DNA of 39,823 nt from Gemmatimonadales bacterium (GTDB taxonomy: Bacteria; Krumholzibacteriota; Krumholzibacteriia; LZORAL124-64-63): assembly GCA_019038745.1 (NCBI GenBank), contig JAHOYV010000109.1, positions 1 to 39,823 of the forward strand. Direction: 5' to 3'. Below, piece after piece: positions 33,014 to 39,823 of the stretch (position 1 is its first letter; every line of letters starts with the position of its first letter). A program made the position numbers and the translations under genes. Under the pieces are notes generated by a model. That model saw only the letters and a program-made list of their open reading frames with translations. It was not told the origin of the DNA and searched no databases.

Positions 33014-34225
33014 GTGAAAAGACAGTTAATTAAAATAATAGGCGACCATTTTTCAAACAACAGACAGATGTTTTTTCTTTCAGGAGCCCGACAGGTTGGG
33101 AAAACTACTTCCGCCCAACAATTTGCTGAATCATATGGCGAAAGTTTTTACTTCAACTGGGACAACCAGCGGGACAGGGCACTGATTCTACAGGGACCCG
33201 ACGCTTTGGCCGCAACCATCAACCTGGACCAGTTACGTGTAATGCCTTCGGTTTGTATCCTTGATGAAATCCACAAATATGGTGATTGGAAAAACTTCCT
33301 GAAGGGTCTTTTTGACACAGCTGGCAACCATCTGAAAATCCTTGTAACCGGCAGTGACCGTCTTGATGTGTTCAAGACCGGTGGAGATAGTCTGATGGGG
33401 CGCTATTTCAGCTATCGTCTGCATCCCCTGTCGGTTGGGGAATTGATCAACCCTGAAATTCCTTCCGGGACCCTCTTGAGACCGCAGGCGTCATTGCCTG
33501 ACCACGAGTGGGACACATTGCTTTCCTTCGGCGGTTTTCCTGAGCCTTTTCTCAAACGGAATATCCGATTTTCCAATCGTTGGCAAAAAACCCGCAGCCG
33601 GCAGCTACTCAAGGAGGACCTGCGGGACCTGACCCGGATCCGGGAATTGGGACAGATCGAAATCCTGGCTGAATTGATCATCCAGCGCGCGGGGCAACTC
33701 ACAAGTTTCGCGTCCCTGGCGCGCTCCTTGAATACATCCCCGGACAGTGCCAGGCGCTGGATGTCCACCCTGGAAGCCCTTTATTTCTGTTTCACCGTCA
33801 GGCCCTGGCACAAAAACGTGAGTCGGTCCCTGCGCAAGGAGCCCAAATTCTATGTCTGGGACTGGTCCGTATTGAAGGACCGGGGAGCACGTCACGAAAA
33901 CCTTGTCGCTTCGGCCCTGTTGAAATCCGTCCATACTTGGACCGATAATGGTCTGGGGGAATTTGAACTCTTCTTTTTACGGACCAAGGACCAGAAGGAA
34001 GTGGATTTCCTGGTGTCTCGAGACGGTGCACCATGGTTTCTAGTGGAAGTCAAAACCTCCGGTAAGGCATCCCTGTCTCCCAACCTTCCGTACTTCCAGC
34101 AGGCAGTGGGTGCCGAGCATGCCTTCCAGGTTGCGTTTGATTTGCCCTATGTCGCACGTGATTGTTTTTCGGCCGACCGACCGCTGATTGTACCGGCGCG
34201 GACTTTCCTTTCCCAGTTGATATAG
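33014..34225 (+). CDS. AAA_14-DUF4143 ATPase
   Basis: The GTG start gives 403 residues, the normal length for this widespread but poorly understood family of P-loop ATPases with a nuclease-like C-terminal domain. The ATPase part shows FLSGARQVGKTTSAQQF (Walker A), VCILDEIHKYGDW (Walker B) and VTGSDRLDVFKTGGDSLMGRYFSYRLHPLS (sensor region). The DUF4143 part begins at LLSFGGFPEPFLK. It includes a helix-turn-helix-like stretch (LTSFASLARSLNTSPDSARRWMSTL) and ends in VDFLVSRDGAPWFLVEVKTS, which resembles the D-E-K core of PD-(D/E)XK nucleases. Family members are often acquired as single genes. It has its own promoter in an AT-rich stretch, and base use differs from the GC-rich neighbours. Confidence 0.88.
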   Translation: MKRQLIKIIGDHFSNNRQMFFLSGARQVGKTTSAQQFAESYGESFYFNWDNQRDRALILQGPDALAATINLDQLRVMPSVCILDEIHKYGDWKNFLKGLFDTAGNHLKILVTGSDRLDVFKTGGDSLMGRYFSYRLHPLSVGELINPEIPSGTLLRPQASLPDHEWDTLLSFGGFPEPFLKRNIRFSNRWQKTRSRQLLKEDLRDLTRIRELGQIEILAELIIQRAGQLTSFASLARSLNTSPDSARRWMSTLEALYFCFTVRPWHKNVSRSLRKEPKFYVWDWSVLKDRGARHENLVASALLKSVHTWTDNGLGEFELFFLRTKDQKEVDFLVSRDGAPWFLVEVKTSGKASLSPNLPYFQQAVGAEHAFQVAFDLPYVARDCFSADRPLIVPARTFLSQLI

Positions 34226-34277
34226 AAAGTGACTGCGGGACATTCGCCCGTGGAGTCGGTTTTGACCCAATCGTTCC

Positions 34278-36101
34278 TCAGCCAGTCGGCAAAGCTTCCA
34301 CTACTTGGGGGTCATCGATCATTCCCACCGGGTATATCCCCACCCGCTGGTCGTAGAATGGTGTCTTCTCGTAGAACCAATAGCGAATAGCCCAGGGGTT
34401 CTCGGCGAATTCCGGATCTGCCTCTTTTCTGGCGGCCAATTCCTCAGCCCATTCCGGATGCTCGGCCAGCATCTCCGGGATCATCGCCTCGATGACGTAG
34501 GATTCCACGTACTCGACCCGCTCAAAAATCTGATCGAAGAAGCCCCACTGGGCTAAGGAATCCGGACCGCCCGGTTCCAGTAAATGGGCGGCGACCCGGG
34601 CCAGGGGCTGATCCATCGGCACAACCACCGACCCGGCCGGAAATAGGCGGCTTTCAGTCAGTCGTTCGGTGACAAACGTCACCGGATGGCGTCCTTCGTA
34701 TGGCCTTTCTCTCCACTTTGCATCGCTGAAGCGCACAGTTCGGATCTTCAATTCGACCGGCTTCTTCAAACGCTCCAGACGAACACCGTGTAATTCCAAC
34801 CGGTCGATTACCTCGGTCCATTCGACCGGGACAAGGTATGCTTCCGGCAGGTCGGCAGTAATCGACGGGGAAAGATCGTCAAAATATTCTACTGAAAATG
34901 TTTCAGGGCGGTCGCTGAACCGGAAGTACGAACCGCCGGTTACTTCGCTGGTTTCCTGCTCGTACTCCACCCCCAGGAATTTGAATGAGCTGGATTTATC
35001 CGACGCCTCAAAATCCAAGGGAAAGGGTTGCGAGCGAAATTCGGGACTGGCCGTCAAGCTATCCGCCGCAACGATCACTTCTCGAAGCCGCCCAGCCTGG
35101 GAGTTCAGCAATTCCATCGTGTGGCGCAACAGGAGTCGAGTTGACTCCACCCGGGTCGCGTAATCCTTGAGCATGTGGGTTTCGACCAGCAGGCCGGGCC
35201 GGTTACGGATCGCCGCATAGCCCTGGCTGAAACGCGGACCGGCTGCCCAGGCCGTCAACCCGCTGCGAGGGTCGTGCCAGTCCCGGAATGCTACATACGG
35301 TGCCATGGGAAAACCGGCGGCAGTCATGGTACCGTTCACGGTGTCGAGATAATCGGCCACCCAGCCGGAAAGCCCTGCCTCCAGATTGCCCTGCAATTCC
35401 AGGCCGTAAGTGATGGCGTACTGGTAGTCGGCCCCGTCGGTGGAATGGATATCGATAAAGAAATCGGGCTGCCAGGCGTTGAACAACTCCAGCCAGTCCC
35501 GCATCTCCGGGGCGTCCGCCTTGAGGAAATCCCGGTTGAGGTTCAGATTTTGCGAAGTAACCCGCCAGCCCATCTCCCGGGGACCGTTCTGGTTGATGCG
35601 CCCGTAGGGCCCGAAACGTTCATGGCCATCAACGTTGAAGATTGGGATAAAGAGCAGTGTGACCTTTTCCAGGAGGGCCTCGGCCAAGTTTCGATCCTCC
35701 GCCAGGTTCCGAAGCAGCTGCATACCAGCGTCCTTGCCGCAACTTTCTCCCGCATGGATACACGCCTCCACCAGCAGGACCAGATGATCGGACCGCTTCA
35801 GGTGATCTGCCGGAGTGAATCGGCCCCGGTTGTCCGCTACCACCAAAGGCAGAGCCCGCCCTTGGGGACTGATTCCGAAAGTGGTGTATTTTAGAAGGTC
35901 CGACGAGGCTGCCAGGTCTGAGCACCAGGATATGGTTTCTTCGTAGCGCGGGGTGTCCATTCTGCCGGATATTTCAAATGGAGTCAGAAGCCTGGATCCA
36001 ACCAACGGACCTGAATTCCCTTGCGCATCGGAGGCTCCCTGAACAAAAAATATACACGACAATAAAACGCCGACATTTAATGCCTGTAATCTCTTTAGCA
36101 T
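34278..36101 (-). CDS. Secreted M14-family zinc carboxypeptidase
   Basis: An N-terminal signal sequence (hydrophobic run at about residues 9-22) precedes a metallocarboxypeptidase domain. Zinc ligands are His116 and Glu119 in HAGES and His219 in DIHSTDG. Substrate-binding NLNRDF (Arg190) and NVDGHERF are visible, and the catalytic Glu is in LLVETHMLKDY near residue 315. The C-terminal 270 residues include a beta-rich region and an acidic tail with no enzyme motif seen. At 607 residues it is much larger than the pancreatic-type catalytic domain, as in many bacterial M14 proteins. It probably cleaves peptides in the periplasm or outside the cell. The start codon follows GGTGG. It is divergent from the porin gene. 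Confidence 0.88.
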   Translation of the reverse strand: MLKRLQALNVGVLLSCIFFVQGASDAQGNSGPLVGSRLLTPFEISGRMDTPRYEETISWCSDLAASSDLLKYTTFGISPQGRALPLVVADNRGRFTPADHLKRSDHLVLLVEACIHAGESCGKDAGMQLLRNLAEDRNLAEALLEKVTLLFIPIFNVDGHERFGPYGRINQNGPREMGWRVTSQNLNLNRDFLKADAPEMRDWLELFNAWQPDFFIDIHSTDGADYQYAITYGLELQGNLEAGLSGWVADYLDTVNGTMTAAGFPMAPYVAFRDWHDPRSGLTAWAAGPRFSQGYAAIRNRPGLLVETHMLKDYATRVESTRLLLRHTMELLNSQAGRLREVIVAADSLTASPEFRSQPFPLDFEASDKSSSFKFLGVEYEQETSEVTGGSYFRFSDRPETFSVEYFDDLSPSITADLPEAYLVPVEWTEVIDRLELHGVRLERLKKPVELKIRTVRFSDAKWRERPYEGRHPVTFVTERLTESRLFPAGSVVVPMDQPLARVAAHLLEPGGPDSLAQWGFFDQIFERVEYVESYVIEAMIPEMLAEHPEWAEELAARKEADPEFAENPWAIRYWFYEKTPFYDQRVGIYPVGMIDDPQVVEALPTG

Positions 36102-36605
36102 TTATCCACCACCGTTTTCCTTAAAAAACAATTAGTCCGGCCGGAACGATGTACAGGCTACAGACTGTGTAGTCTCAAGGCGACAAAAAATTGGGTGTTC
36201 TTTTTTCGCCTTCACTGAACGGCGTTTGTCATAAACAGAGAAATAAATGTTGATCTCTACCAAAAGGGCATTATCCTAACCCGGACTGACTGGAGTTTAC
36301 TCTCTTTGGAGTTCCTTTGAATTAATTTCAATAACATGTTGACATGTTTTTGGAATTCCGGGGAAAATGGGTTTCAGACAGAGGTTGTGCCATTACGCCA
36401 TCTGGGAACGGCCATTTTTATTGGTCGAGTCATAGAGGTGTAGCGCAACCGGAAATACGGAGATTAAGCCACCAAGTAGTGGCCAATGATTGTCAGATGC
36501 GGGTCTCGAACCCGTGCAGACGATGCGCAATGTTCCTCAGGAACATTTCGATCCTTGGGAGTTCTACTCCCGGGAGTACCTAGGTGGAATTCAAGGAGGT
36601 CCAAA
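36102..36605 (+). other. Long intergenic region and structured leader upstream of the porin gene
   Basis: These 504 bases lie between divergent starts and contain no supported gene. Features seen are an AGACT-GTGT-AGTCT hairpin (36162-36175), a GGCG...CGCC stem with A6/T6 tracts (36179-36210), and ACATGT-TG-ACATGT (36334-36347) overlapping a -35-like TTGACA (36339-36344), with GAAAAT 18 bases on. Several hairpins follow between 36409 and 36577, described separately. If that promoter is used, the porin leader is about 230 bases long. Confidence 0.6.
36409..36600 (+). ncRNA. Series of hairpins in the porin 5' leader (candidate regulatory RNA)
   Basis: Five stems precede the Shine-Dalgarno: CGGCCA/TGGTCG (36409-36427); GCCAC/GTGGC (36468-36483); CGGGT/ACCCG (36500-36514); AATGTTCC-TCA-GGAACATT (36529-36547); and GGGAGT-TCT-ACTCCC (36557-36571). 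The last is followed by a second GGGAGT (36572-36577), so ACTCCC could pair either way just before the AAGGAGG at 36593-36599. This could be a thermosensor, ligand or sRNA-controlled leader. No known riboswitch class is recognised. Confidence 0.45.
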
Positions 36606-37652
36606 TTGTCTAACGTGAAATTGATTACCATGATGGTCCTGATGATCGCTCTGATCACCGGCTCCGCACTTGCAGGGGACATGGAGTGGAAGTTCTACGG
36701 AAAACTGCACTCCTCGATCAACATGATGAACGACAGTGAAGACAGCAAACTGAGTATGTCCAGCAATACCTCGCGCTTTGGTTTCAAGGGCGCCAAGGTA
36801 CTCAACGACAACCTTAACTTTATCTGGCAGTTCGAGAGCAAGCTGGACATGGTTGAAAAAGGTGGGGAAACACTTGCCAACCGCAATTCATTCGTTGGTT
36901 TGAAGGGCAATTGGGGTACTGCTCTGGCTGGTATCCACGACACCCCGTACAAAACCCTCGGCCGCAAAACTACATTCTTCTTCGACTCGGTCGGTGACAA
37001 CCGTCAGATCATGGGACATGTGGACGACCGGACCGACGACTACATAATGTTTATCTCCCCCAACTTTGACGCCTTCTCCTTCCGGGTCGGCTACGAGTTC
37101 GACCAGAACGCCGCTGGTGCACCTGATGCCGCCAATTCGTTCGCAGGCATGGCCACTTATGCCAAGGACGAATTCCTCGTCGGTTTCGCCTACGAGACCC
37201 TGACTATGGGTAACTTTGCTGTTGTCGACCCCGAGAGCGAGAAACGGATGCGTTTCGCGGGCAAGTACGATGCCGAGCAGTTTGCCTTGGCCGCCACTTA
37301 CCAGATGCTGACCGACAATGGTGGTGTTCTCGACGCTAACGCCGTCACCATGGGCGGGGAAGCGTTGTACAAAGCCACTCCTGTGGTCAACATCAAAGCC
37401 GGCTATTACATTATAACCCCCGACGAAGATACGTTCGGGGCTGATGTTGGTGCTAATCTGGTTACTTTCGGCGCAGATTACAACTACGTTAAGAACGTAC
37501 AGTTCTATGTCCAATACGCTGGTATGATGAACGCGGACAATGGCTATTGGGGAATGGGCGACTACAACGGCTTCGGTGATCCCGTTGATGCCGCTGCTCT
37601 ACCTGGTGAGACCTTGTCCGGCTTCAGCATTGGTACTAACATCAAATTCTAA
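36606..37652 (+). CDS. Outer-membrane porin (Gram-negative porin type)
   Basis: The TTG at 36606 lies five bases after a perfect AAGGAGGT, which decides the start over the GTG at 36615; the product is 348 residues. A signal peptide (about 24 residues ending in SALAG) is followed by a beta-barrel pattern of alternating aromatic and hydrophobic residues. Porin hallmarks are the N-terminal WKFYGKLHSSINMM with SMSSNTSRFGFKG, the following LNFIWQFESKLDM and NRNSFVGLKGNWGTALAGIHDTPYK segments, and the C-terminal Phe (GTNIKF) needed for barrel insertion. It probably forms a general diffusion or anion channel in the outer membrane. It has a structured leader and its own terminator, so it is a single-gene transcript. 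Confidence 0.9.
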   Translation: MSNVKLITMMVLMIALITGSALAGDMEWKFYGKLHSSINMMNDSEDSKLSMSSNTSRFGFKGAKVLNDNLNFIWQFESKLDMVEKGGETLANRNSFVGLKGNWGTALAGIHDTPYKTLGRKTTFFFDSVGDNRQIMGHVDDRTDDYIMFISPNFDAFSFRVGYEFDQNAAGAPDAANSFAGMATYAKDEFLVGFAYETLTMGNFAVVDPESEKRMRFAGKYDAEQFALAATYQMLTDNGGVLDANAVTMGGEALYKATPVVNIKAGYYIITPDEDTFGADVGANLVTFGADYNYVKNVQFYVQYAGMMNADNGYWGMGDYNGFGDPVDAAALPGETLSGFSIGTNIKF

Positions 37653-37672
37653 ATCCTTCTGGATCTAGAGAC

Positions 37673-37705
37673 AAAGAGCTCCGGCCTGGTGCCGGAGCTC
37701 TTTTT
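37673..37705 (+). terminator. Rho-independent terminator of the porin gene
   Basis: AAAGAGCTCCGGC pairs perfectly with GCCGGAGCTCTTT across a 5-base loop and merges into a T5 run. It lies 20 bases after the porin stop codon. Confidence 0.95.
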
Positions 37706-37815
37706 ATTTCTTGTCACTCCAACAACTTAACTGAACCTCAGACCCCGTTTGGACGCCAATTAGCTAAAACAAAGCTTTTACCAAAACAAATGTAACTTAA
37801 ACCAGCAATTTACTA

Positions 37816-37843
37816 TTGATTTTCATTCCTGTTAGTTTATATT
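37816..37843 (+). promoter_or_regulatory. Candidate promoter of the fur-like gene
   Basis: TTGATT and TATATT are separated by 16 bases in an AT-rich stretch about 40 bases before the Fur-like start codon. A PerR or Fur box overlapping it cannot be confirmed by eye. Confidence 0.5.
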
Positions 37844-37883
37844 AGGGACAATTAATTCATCCCTCAACAAGAAAATCGATTCA

Positions 37884-38309
37884 ATGGCAATTGAAAAACG
37901 CCGCAGAAACACACAACAAAGAAAAATCATCCAGGAAGAACTGTGTGCCCTGAAAACGCACCCAACCGCCGCTGAACTGTTTGAGATAGTTCGTCGGCGC
38001 CTACCCCGGGTCAGCCTCGGCACCGTGTATCGCAACCTGGAAGTTTTGCACCAGGATGGCCGGATCCTAAAGTTGGAAATGGGTGGAGCCGAGGCCAAAT
38101 TCGATGGGGATACCCGATTACATCACCATGTTCGCTGCACCGAATGCGGGGCTGTCCGGGATGTCGAAATGAGTGAGCCTATCGATCCTTCGGCAAATAT
38201 CAGTGACAGTTGCGGCTTTGACATCCAGGGGTACACACTGAAATTTATGGGCACCTGTCCTTCTTGCCGGGAATCGGCCGGCAACACCGACAAAAATTTG
38301 TCTCACTGA
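37884..38309 (+). CDS. Fur-family regulator, PerR-like
   Basis: This is a 141-residue metal-dependent DNA-binding repressor with an N-terminal winged helix (RNTQQRKIIQEELCALKTHPTAAELFEIVRRRLPRVSLGTVYRNLEVL) and a C-terminal metal domain. Structural zinc ligands are CTECG and CPSC. The regulatory site region AKFDGDTRLHHHVRC carries the Asp and His arrangement seen in peroxide-sensing PerR more than in iron-sensing Fur. The ATG has only a weak Shine-Dalgarno. The next gene encodes a 2-Cys peroxiredoxin, a classic PerR target, 94 bases downstream with no terminator between, so the two may be co-transcribed and autoregulated by peroxide. Confidence 0.9.
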   Translation: MAIEKRRRNTQQRKIIQEELCALKTHPTAAELFEIVRRRLPRVSLGTVYRNLEVLHQDGRILKLEMGGAEAKFDGDTRLHHHVRCTECGAVRDVEMSEPIDPSANISDSCGFDIQGYTLKFMGTCPSCRESAGNTDKNLSH

Positions 38310-38403
38310 ACAACTCCCCCTTTAATGGGGACATGCTTTGTACGACCGTCTCGGCATTCAACGCCGGGATCTGTTTCCAAAACGACTGAAAAAGGAGAAA
38401 ACA

Positions 38404-39021
38404 ATGGATAACATGGACTTCGACTTCGTTCCCGTGCCCCTGGTCTCAACAGAAGCGCCCGACTTCACCGCTACCGCCGTGATGCCGAACAATACCTTCA
38501 AAGATGACTTCAAGCTCTCCGACTTCCGGGGCAAGTACGTGGTCATGTTCTTCTATCCCCTGGACTTCACCTTCGTCTGTCCGTCCGAGATCATCGCCTT
38601 CAACAAGCAGCTCGAAGATTTCAAGAGCCGTAACGTTGAAGTCATCGGCGTCTCTACAGACAGCCACTTCAGCCACCTGGCCTGGAAGAACACCCCGGTC
38701 GAAAACGGCGGTATCGGTGACGTGCAATATCCGCTGGTTGCAGACTTCCAGAAGGTAATCAGCCAGGACTATGGTCTGCTCATGGATGGCGGCATGGCCC
38801 TGCGCGGTACTTTCCTGATCGACAAGGACGGCATCGTACAACACAGCACCGTCAACAACCTGGGCCTGGGCCGGAACATCGACGAGATGATCCGCCTGGT
38901 CGACGCCTTGCAGCACCTCGAGGAAAACGGCGAAGTCTGCCCTGCCAACTGGACCAAAGGTGATGACGCCATGGCCCCCACAGCCGAAGGCGTAGCCAAA
39001 TACCTCAGCGAGCACAAGTAG
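38404..39021 (+). CDS. Typical 2-Cys peroxiredoxin (AhpC/Prx1 type)
   Basis: This is a cytoplasmic thiol peroxidase that reduces hydrogen peroxide, organic peroxides or peroxynitrite. The peroxidatic Cys is in FTFVCPSEIIAF and the resolving Cys in EVCPANW near the C-terminus. The thioredoxin-fold strands are evident (RGKYVVMFFYPLDFTF, VEVIGVSTDSHFSHLAWKNTP, RGTFLIDKDGIVQHSTVNNLGLGRNIDE). The ATG at 38404 has AAAGGAG eight bases upstream and gives 205 residues, the family length. No AhpF reductase gene is adjacent, so thioredoxin or another reductase must recycle it. Its partner regulator lies immediately upstream. Confidence 0.95.
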   Translation: MDNMDFDFVPVPLVSTEAPDFTATAVMPNNTFKDDFKLSDFRGKYVVMFFYPLDFTFVCPSEIIAFNKQLEDFKSRNVEVIGVSTDSHFSHLAWKNTPVENGGIGDVQYPLVADFQKVISQDYGLLMDGGMALRGTFLIDKDGIVQHSTVNNLGLGRNIDEMIRLVDALQHLEENGEVCPANWTKGDDAMAPTAEGVAKYLSEHK

Positions 39022-39055
39022 ACAAAGAGGTAGTCAGCTCTAGTGATGGACACAG

Positions 39056-39107
39056 AAAGACCGGGATGTCTTCGGCCGGACGGCCTACGGATTACCCGGT
39101 CTTTTTG
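39056..39107 (+). terminator. Terminator after the peroxiredoxin gene
   Basis: AAAGACCGGG pairs with CCCGGTCTTT, enclosing a second small GGCC/GGCC stem, and is followed by further T residues on the plus strand. It lies between the convergent peroxiredoxin and histidine kinase genes and may act in both directions. Confidence 0.85.
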
Positions 39108-39112
39108 TTTGT

Positions 39113-39823
39113 CTATTTGTCACGTGGTGCGGCAGGGAGGTGGATGCGGAAGGTTGTGCCTTCGGTTTCGGTTGAATCGAAGGATACGCGACCGCCGAGG
39201 TATCTTTCGCCCAACAAGCGGATGCTGTAAGTGCCGATTCCCCGGCCGGCACCCTTGGTGGAGAAGGAACGGTTGAAAACCTGGAGTTGAGTGGCCTGGG
39301 ACATTACCTCGGGATTATTCACCCAGAAACAGAACTCTCCAATAATGTGATTGCAGCCCAAGCGGACTGTGCCTCCGGTCGCCGTAGCTTCCAGGGCGTT
39401 CTTTACCATGTTTCCCAGGACCCGGTGCAGTAGGGTTTTGCTGGTGTGGATCAGATGGTCGCTCGCCACCGGGTCCAGTTCCAACCGTCGCTCCTCGGCT
39501 ACCGGATGGTTGGCATAGGTGCCCAGCACCTCCATCAACAGTTGCACTGTTCCGAAATCTTCCTTCTGAACATTGAGTTCGCCCCTCTCGGCAGCCAGCA
39601 TATCCCGCTGGGAATCGATCTCGGCAACCAGTTGTTCAGTTACGAAGACGAGCAGGGGGGCAAATTCCTTTACTTCATCCATGCTATCGGCCTCGGCCAA
39701 CATATTGGCGATACCCATCGCTCCCCCGGCCGCGTTCATCACATCATGGAAGAAAGTGCGCTCCAGGACCTTGCGCCGATTCTCGTCCGCCATATCCTGG
39801 ATCGAGACGATTACCAAAGACCG
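39113..39823 (-). CDS. Sensor histidine kinase (partial, N-terminus beyond right edge)
   Basis: The open frame runs off the right edge without a convincing start; the nearest TTG at 39817 is not credible because the first residues (VIVSIQDMADENRRK) look like the end of a PAS-type sensor domain. The phosphoacceptor His is in TFFHDVMNAAGG. The ATPase domain shows LGNMVKNALEAT (N-box), VNNPEVM (an atypical G1 region without DxGxG), FNRSFSTKGAGRGIGTYSIRLLGERYLGG (F and G2 boxes) and TEGTTFRIHLP at the end. About 235 C-terminal residues are visible and contain no membrane segment. The signal and partner regulator are outside the window. Confidence 0.85.
   Translation of the reverse strand, partial: RSLVIVSIQDMADENRRKVLERTFFHDVMNAAGGAMGIANMLAEADSMDEVKEFAPLLVFVTEQLVAEIDSQRDMLAAERGELNVQKEDFGTVQLLMEVLGTYANHPVAEERRLELDPVASDHLIHTSKTLLHRVLGNMVKNALEATATGGTVRLGCNHIIGEFCFWVNNPEVMSQATQLQVFNRSFSTKGAGRGIGTYSIRLLGERYLGGRVSFDSTETEGTTFRIHLPAAPRDK

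Noticed and set aside
36495..36520. tRNA T-loop-like stretch (minus strand GGGTTCGAGACCC)
   Set aside because: No matching acceptor, D-arm or anticodon arm and no CCA-like end are found at tRNA spacing. The stretch is explained by the small CGGGT/ACCCG hairpin.
1..39823. Mobile elements, prophage genes, CRISPR arrays, rRNA or tRNA genes
   Set aside because: No transposase, integrase, phage structural gene, regularly spaced repeat or structural RNA signature was seen on either strand.

Overview
The window looks like chromosomal DNA from a diderm (Gram-negative-type) heterotrophic bacterium. The evidence is a proton-pumping complex I operon, a lipobox lipoprotein, an outer-membrane porin ending in Phe, and several proteins with Sec signal peptides. 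Coding density is high, ATGA stop/start overlaps are common, and some starts are TTG or GTG next to strong Shine-Dalgarno sites. The combination of PEGA protein, propeller-type one-component regulator, octaheme cytochrome and many soluble signalling proteins would fit an FCB-group or candidate-phylum lineage (Krumholzibacteriota/Eisenbacteria-like). That placement is an inference; no rRNA or tRNA gene is present to test it.

Layout. 1-6363 (minus): nuoA-B-C-D-H-I-J-K-L, with nuoL cut by the left edge and no nuoE/F/G between nuoD and nuoH; a good sigma-70-like promoter lies at 6505-6533. 6648-9583 (plus): rlmH, then a PEGA envelope protein paired with a lipoprotein. 9601-11761 (minus): a DUF1460-type amidase-like protein and a secreted PPC-like protein with its own terminator. 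12023-12831: two convergent small proteins with CxxC motifs. 13069-15942 (plus): an octaheme cytochrome of the tetrathionate reductase family and a PLP aminotransferase. 15988-17388 (minus): a beta-CASP metallo-beta-lactamase RNase. 17577-18746 (plus): a tandem adenylate kinase whose second domain is degenerate. 18819-21431 (minus): a secreted Cys-rich repeat protein and RecQ. 21575-25033 (plus): a soluble signalling operon (histidine kinase, single receiver, HDOD protein, triple receiver).

25503-30101 is the most unusual part. A membrane-anchored winged-helix/beta-propeller regulator is divergent from a thioredoxin-like gene, which is translationally coupled to a fused RluA-type pseudouridine synthase/RlmI-RlmL-type methyltransferase. 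The space between them carries 11-bp direct repeats with the geometry expected for OmpR/PhoB-type winged helices. 30088-34225 holds a membrane protein of unknown function, the ribosome-associated ABC-F protein EttA, and an AAA_14/DUF4143 ATPase with its own promoter. 34278-36101 (minus) is a secreted M14 carboxypeptidase. 36102-36605 is a non-coding stretch with a series of hairpins leading into a porin gene. The window ends with a PerR-like Fur regulator beside a 2-Cys peroxiredoxin (a peroxide-stress pair) and a truncated sensor kinase.

Themes: respiration (complex I, multiheme cytochrome), ribosome/RNA maintenance (RlmH, RluA-methyltransferase fusion, EttA, beta-CASP RNase), envelope functions, and signalling. 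No mobile element, CRISPR array, rRNA or tRNA was found. The best candidates for undescribed biology are the pseudokinase-bearing adenylate kinase, the fused RNA-modification enzyme with its putative regulator and repeats, the structured porin leader, and the four-gene signalling operon.
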